From Protula sp. h YS-2021 (taxonomy: Eukaryota; Annelida; Polychaeta; Sabellida; Serpulidae): a stretch of DNA of 64,000 nucleotides. Numbering within the stretch: position 1 is the stretch's first letter; every line of letters begins with the position of its first letter. The stretch is taken from assembly GCA_949752745.1 (NCBI GenBank), contig OX457026.1, positions 77,921,756 to 77,985,755 on the forward strand. Reading direction: 5' to 3'. The position numbers were made by a program, and so were the translations under genes. Positions 61,201-64,000 of this stretch are shown one piece after another. The notes beneath the pieces are model-generated. The model had not been told where the DNA came from. It was given only the letters and a program-made list of their open reading frames with translations, and ran no database searches.

Positions 61201-61983
61201 TCAGAAAGACTTCTTCAAACTCATGAATAATTCTGTGTTTGGCAAAACCATGGAAAATGTGAGAAAGCGAATCAATGTCGAACTTGTTCACAAAGAAAAG
61301 CGGTTCAAGAAACTCGTGGCTAAACCTTCTTTCCACAAATTTAAAATTTTCACGAAGATTTGACCGCCGTACATTTACGCAAAGTGGATTTGCTTCTTGA
61401 TAAGCCCATTCAAGTTGGCTGCACCATTCTCGATCTCAGCAAAGTGCTTATGTTCGACTTTCATTACAATTACATCATGGTCAAGTATCCCAATGCCAAG
61501 TTGTTGTTCAGCGACACCGACAGTCTATGCTATGACATAGAAACGGAAGATATCTACAAAGATATGCAGCAAGATGCTGACCTGTTTGACACAAGTGACT
61601 ATCCATCAGATCATTTCCTACATTCCAACGTGAACAAAAAAGTGCTTGGAAAAATGAAGGATGAGACAGCGGGCATCCCCATTGAAGAATTTGTTGGACT
61701 CAGACCGAAAATGTACAGTTTAATGTATGGTGGGAAAGAAAAACATACGGCCAAAGGCATCACTCGAGCTTGTCAAAGACGTATGCAACATGTACAGTAT
61801 AGAGACAGTTTACTCAACCAAACTCAAACGATGGCTACAGGACACATTATTCGAAGTCATGACCACCAGCTTTTTTCAGAGAAGTTGAAGAAAGTAGCCC
61901 TCTCTCCATATGACGACAAGCGGTACGTGCTGAATGATGGCTATTCCACCTTGGCGCATGGACATTACAAGACGGCATTATAA
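58285..61983 (+). pseudogene. Protein-primed DNA polymerase, copy 2, multiply broken
   Basis: Homolog of 37595-41272 with the same domain order: two C2HC fingers (FCHECYATFPSVELLESHTC, LCHGCNVVLPSMDVFDVHTC), exonuclease FVIYADFECF, the inserted CYICHEPL zinc motif, then YLDANNLYGWA, NNSVFGKTMEN and LFSDTDSLCYD. Breaks relative to copy 1: TGA at 58927-58929 where copy 1 has CGA; a one-base loss near 60120; a four-base loss near 60510; a one-base loss near 61350. Non-functional. Confidence 0.9.
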
Positions 61984-62039
61984 AAGGGGGGAGACACTTC
62001 AACGTAAGTTATTTGAGGTGTGGGTACTGAAGCGTTAAC

Positions 62040-62396
62040 ATGGAAGTCACAAATCGTAAGAGATCTGCAACTGATATGGATACTCTTGCAGATACAGTGA
62101 AAGACTTAAAAGTGAAAAATCCTACAACTACCACCAAGAAATTGAAAATGGAGACGGCACCAACACCACAGTCGTGGGATGGAATGCTTTCTCTAGGAAA
62201 TGGAAAGTATATCAAGATTATGAAACAAAGCAATGAAGGAGTGGTAAACATTCGCAAATACCTCAGAGATGAGGGAACTGGAAGAAACCGTCCTACGAAA
62301 AGGGGTATTTTCCTGACAATACCTGAATGGAAAATGTTGAAGAAGCAAGTGAAAGAAGTGGATAAAAGGCTTCGAAGACAAGAAGATGACGCATAA
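62040..62396 (+). CDS. PC4/SUB1-like protein d, copy 2
   Basis: 118 residues, intact, very similar to 37186-37539 (LGNGKYIKIMKQSNEG, IFLTIPEWKMLKKQVKEV). TATAAAAG at 61979 just after the polymerase stop is its likely promoter. Its intact frame next to a ruined polymerase gene is notable. Confidence 0.75.
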   Translation: MEVTNRKRSATDMDTLADTVKDLKVKNPTTTTKKLKMETAPTPQSWDGMLSLGNGKYIKIMKQSNEGVVNIRKYLRDEGTGRNRPTKRGIFLTIPEWKMLKKQVKEVDKRLRRQEDDA

Positions 62397-62411
62397 CAAG
62401 GTATTATCATC

Positions 62412-62786
62412 ATGAATGCACTCGTGTTTAACGGTGGTGCTTACCTTGCTGTAAATGATAGGAATGAAGTGATAATAAGTTCTGCTTATCGGTTTATACC
62501 TGAAGTGTGGAAAGACTTTAAAAACATACCGCTTGAACCTGGATTTAAACGTAGACTTGGAAATAAAGTTGAAGTATTAGTGATTGGACATGATTCTGAC
62601 ATACATGTTAGATTCTGGAGAAATGTTTTACAGGATTATCCAGAGGATTATGATGGAGATGTACCAGATACTCCATATTCGGATTTGATTGACTTTGATA
62701 TGAAGAATTGGCGCGCAGTCTTACGATTCCTAGAAGCTGCTCACTCTTCACCATCTTGTGAGCATAAAAATACCTTCGCAGACTAG
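62412..62786 (+). CDS. PC4-like protein c, copy 2
   Basis: 124 residues; MNALVFNGGAYLAVNDRNEV aligns to the copy 1 start at 37172 and supports that start. Two PC4-like units; the last ends LIDFDMKNWRAVLRFLEAA. Intact. Confidence 0.6.
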   Translation: MNALVFNGGAYLAVNDRNEVIISSAYRFIPEVWKDFKNIPLEPGFKRRLGNKVEVLVIGHDSDIHVRFWRNVLQDYPEDYDGDVPDTPYSDLIDFDMKNWRAVLRFLEAAHSSPSCEHKNTFAD

Positions 62787-62821
62787 GAGACAGCTCATAG
62801 TTTATCTGACTGTTGAACGAG

Positions 62822-63163
62822 ATGGAAGACTATTTATCGGATTATGAATCTATTACAGATGGCTTCTCATATATGAGAAACTTATGTGATGACATTGTGT
62901 TAAAACATTTCGGAAAGTATAACATTCTATCATCTGACGAACAATCCGTGTTGAAAGACCATCTAGAGAAGCTGAGGATACCTGGCTTTCTTCTAAAACT
63001 CTCAGAGGATTTAGAAGTGCGAGTGACTGAGAACTCTCTAGACGTGTTTGTACGATTTCGTCAGTATGACGAGCTTGCAGAACGATACGACTACATCACC
63101 CTCAACACAGTGGAATGGTACGCTCTGTTACAAGCATTGGATTGGAAAATACCTGACGCTTGA
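62822..63163 (+). CDS. PC4-like protein b, copy 2
   Basis: 113 residues, intact; shows that the copy 1 gene at 36415-36746 is frameshifted. N-terminal acidic region MEDYLSDYESITDG, then LEVRVTENSLDVFVRF and YDYITLNTVEWYALLQAL. Confidence 0.62.
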   Translation: MEDYLSDYESITDGFSYMRNLCDDIVLKHFGKYNILSSDEQSVLKDHLEKLRIPGFLLKLSEDLEVRVTENSLDVFVRFRQYDELAERYDYITLNTVEWYALLQALDWKIPDA

Positions 63164-63188
63164 ATTCAAAGAGGAAGGAGTGCAACTC

Positions 63189-63446
63189 ATGCGGGGCACC
63201 AGGTCCATTGAGCTGACACATCCCATGTGTGTTATGGTGATGGACATTGACATAAATGATCATGGATATGAACTGAAACTGTCTGAACACGAAGATGTTA
63301 AAATGATAAAGTTTGGTAATGGACAGTGTTATGCTAGTTTTCATAGCATTTACAAACGTGGATGCAATGTCTATGATACATATATTAATTTAAATTGGTA
63401 TGAATGGCATTTGTTTATCGATGTATTGAATGTGTTTGTAAAATAA
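63189..63446 (+). CDS. PC4-like protein a, copy 2
   Basis: 85 residues from ATG 63189; GYELKLSEHEDVKMIKFG and YDTYINLNWYEWHLFIDVL. The frame extends upstream over gene b but that is an overlap shadow. AATAAA follows at about 63485. Confidence 0.58.
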   Translation: MRGTRSIELTHPMCVMVMDIDINDHGYELKLSEHEDVKMIKFGNGQCYASFHSIYKRGCNVYDTYINLNWYEWHLFIDVLNVFVK

Positions 63447-63696
63447 GTGTTTTGAAATGTAACTAATTCCTCATGCTATGTGTTGAATAAAGAAGAATGT
63501 AAAATAATGTATAACACAATAAAAAGAAAACTTGTATAGAACTGTCTTGTTTTTATTCATAATAAATGAACATTGACAATTACCACACTTTAACTAATAC
63601 AACATCATTAAAATAATGTCTATATACAAAATCCTTTACCTGTTATGAATGACATTTACCACACCTTAACTAATACAACATAGTGATCTATATACA

Positions 63697-64000
63697 TCAA
63701 TAAAATAATGGTTTATAATGTCTATATACAAAATCTTTGACTACAAAATCACCATCACTTCTTCTTAATACATCAATGATTTCAAAAGGACTATGTCCTC
63801 GAGCTCTTTGAATTATATAATACACACAATAAAATCCACATGTAGATGATATCGGTGTTTGTAATGGAACTGAATTATACATGAAATTAAAATATTCTGC
63901 AGGGTCTTTGTCATAATATACTGCCACCCAATGCTCTCCTGGCTCATCATGATCGTCTGTGTTGATGACATAGGCACCACGTTGTAAAGATGGTAACTGG
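63697..64000 (-). pseudogene. Adenain-like protease, copy 2, partial and internally deleted
   Basis: On the - strand the frame is open from the window edge: the His region GEHWVAVYY and the Cys region STCGFYCVYYI are kept. About 20 residues between EYF and MYNS, including the acidic triad position seen in copy 1, are missing. The start lies beyond the window. Confidence 0.8.

Larger units (their letters stand above)
57799..64000 (+). mobile_element. Polinton/Maverick copy 2, inverted, cut by window end
   Basis: The left end AGTAGGGAAACGACAGTTCTACCACAG matches the copy 1 terminus pattern (AGTAGGG..GTTCT(G/A)CCACA). Gene order from the left, polymerase (+), PC4 genes (+), protease (-), is the mirror of the right half of copy 1, so it is in inverted orientation. 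Copy 2 lacks the TIR cysteine-rich gene. The polymerase is heavily broken. The other end is outside the window, so its target duplication (candidate ctgagt, 57793-57798) cannot be checked. Confidence 0.85.

Noticed and set aside
1..64000. tRNA or rRNA genes
   Set aside because: I found no stretch with convincing tRNA A/B boxes or rRNA similarity by eye; a covariance-model scan was not possible here.

Overview
This is animal nuclear DNA, most likely from an aquatic invertebrate, and it is dominated by mobile elements. The signs are GT-AG introns, CpG-containing repeats, DIRS, Polinton/Maverick, Tc1/mariner, pogo-like and CR1-like elements, minisatellites and poly-C tracts. I cannot name the species. 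Only a few host exons are visible. The best is a chain of three phase-compatible exons on the + strand (16907-17044, 18530-18779, 19333-19751), with weaker candidate exons at 609-718, 825-938, 1561-1634 and 55722-55811.

Region 1-16 kb: repeats surround one complete DIRS-like tyrosine-recombinase retrotransposon (5355-13383). Its ends can be fixed to the base. A 181-bp perfect inverted repeat (5386-5566 / 13145-13325) flanks it. An internal complementary region (12970-13085) holds the perfect reverse complements of both outer ends joined at TTTT. A related unoccupied target sequence survives at about 5170-5240. It carries a Gag-like ORF, RT/RNase H and a tyrosine recombinase. A strong donor/acceptor pair (8749 / 11852) would remove the whole pol region and add a basic tail to Gag. 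Degraded relatives lie at 15.6-16.2 kb (- strand) and about 23-25.3 kb (+ strand).

Region 25.8-42.6 kb: a complete Polinton/Maverick (25819-42556, 16.7 kb) with AG...CT termini, about 1.2-kb terminal inverted repeats and a 6-bp target duplication CGTATC. It sits inside a Tc1/mariner-like transposon whose own inverted repeats are at 25680 and 43621. The right-hand block encodes integrase with chromodomain, packaging ATPase, minor and major capsid proteins and adenain-like protease on the + strand, mostly joined by ATGA stop/start overlaps, and a protein-primed DNA polymerase on the - strand. The left arm (27.1-29.9 kb) is an accessory island: a NADAR-family protein, three paralogous small helical proteins, a PC4-like/zinc-cluster protein and a small cysteine protein. 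Four more PC4-like genes lie beside the polymerase, and a cysteine-rich gene sits inside each terminal repeat. The integrase and major capsid genes carry frame disruptions, so this copy is probably beginning to decay.

Region 43.6-57.8 kb: a pogo-like MITE, degenerate repeats, a (CT)n tract, a CR1-like LINE on the - strand cut off after its endonuclease, members of one MITE family, a 45-bp minisatellite (53.3-54.7 kb) and a 33-bp minisatellite (57.39-57.79 kb).

Region 57.8-64 kb: the beginning of a second, inverted and more decayed Polinton of the same family. It has a polymerase with one nonsense change and three frameshifts, four PC4-like genes and an internally deleted protease, and it runs off the window. 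Comparing the two copies decides several starts and breaks in the first.
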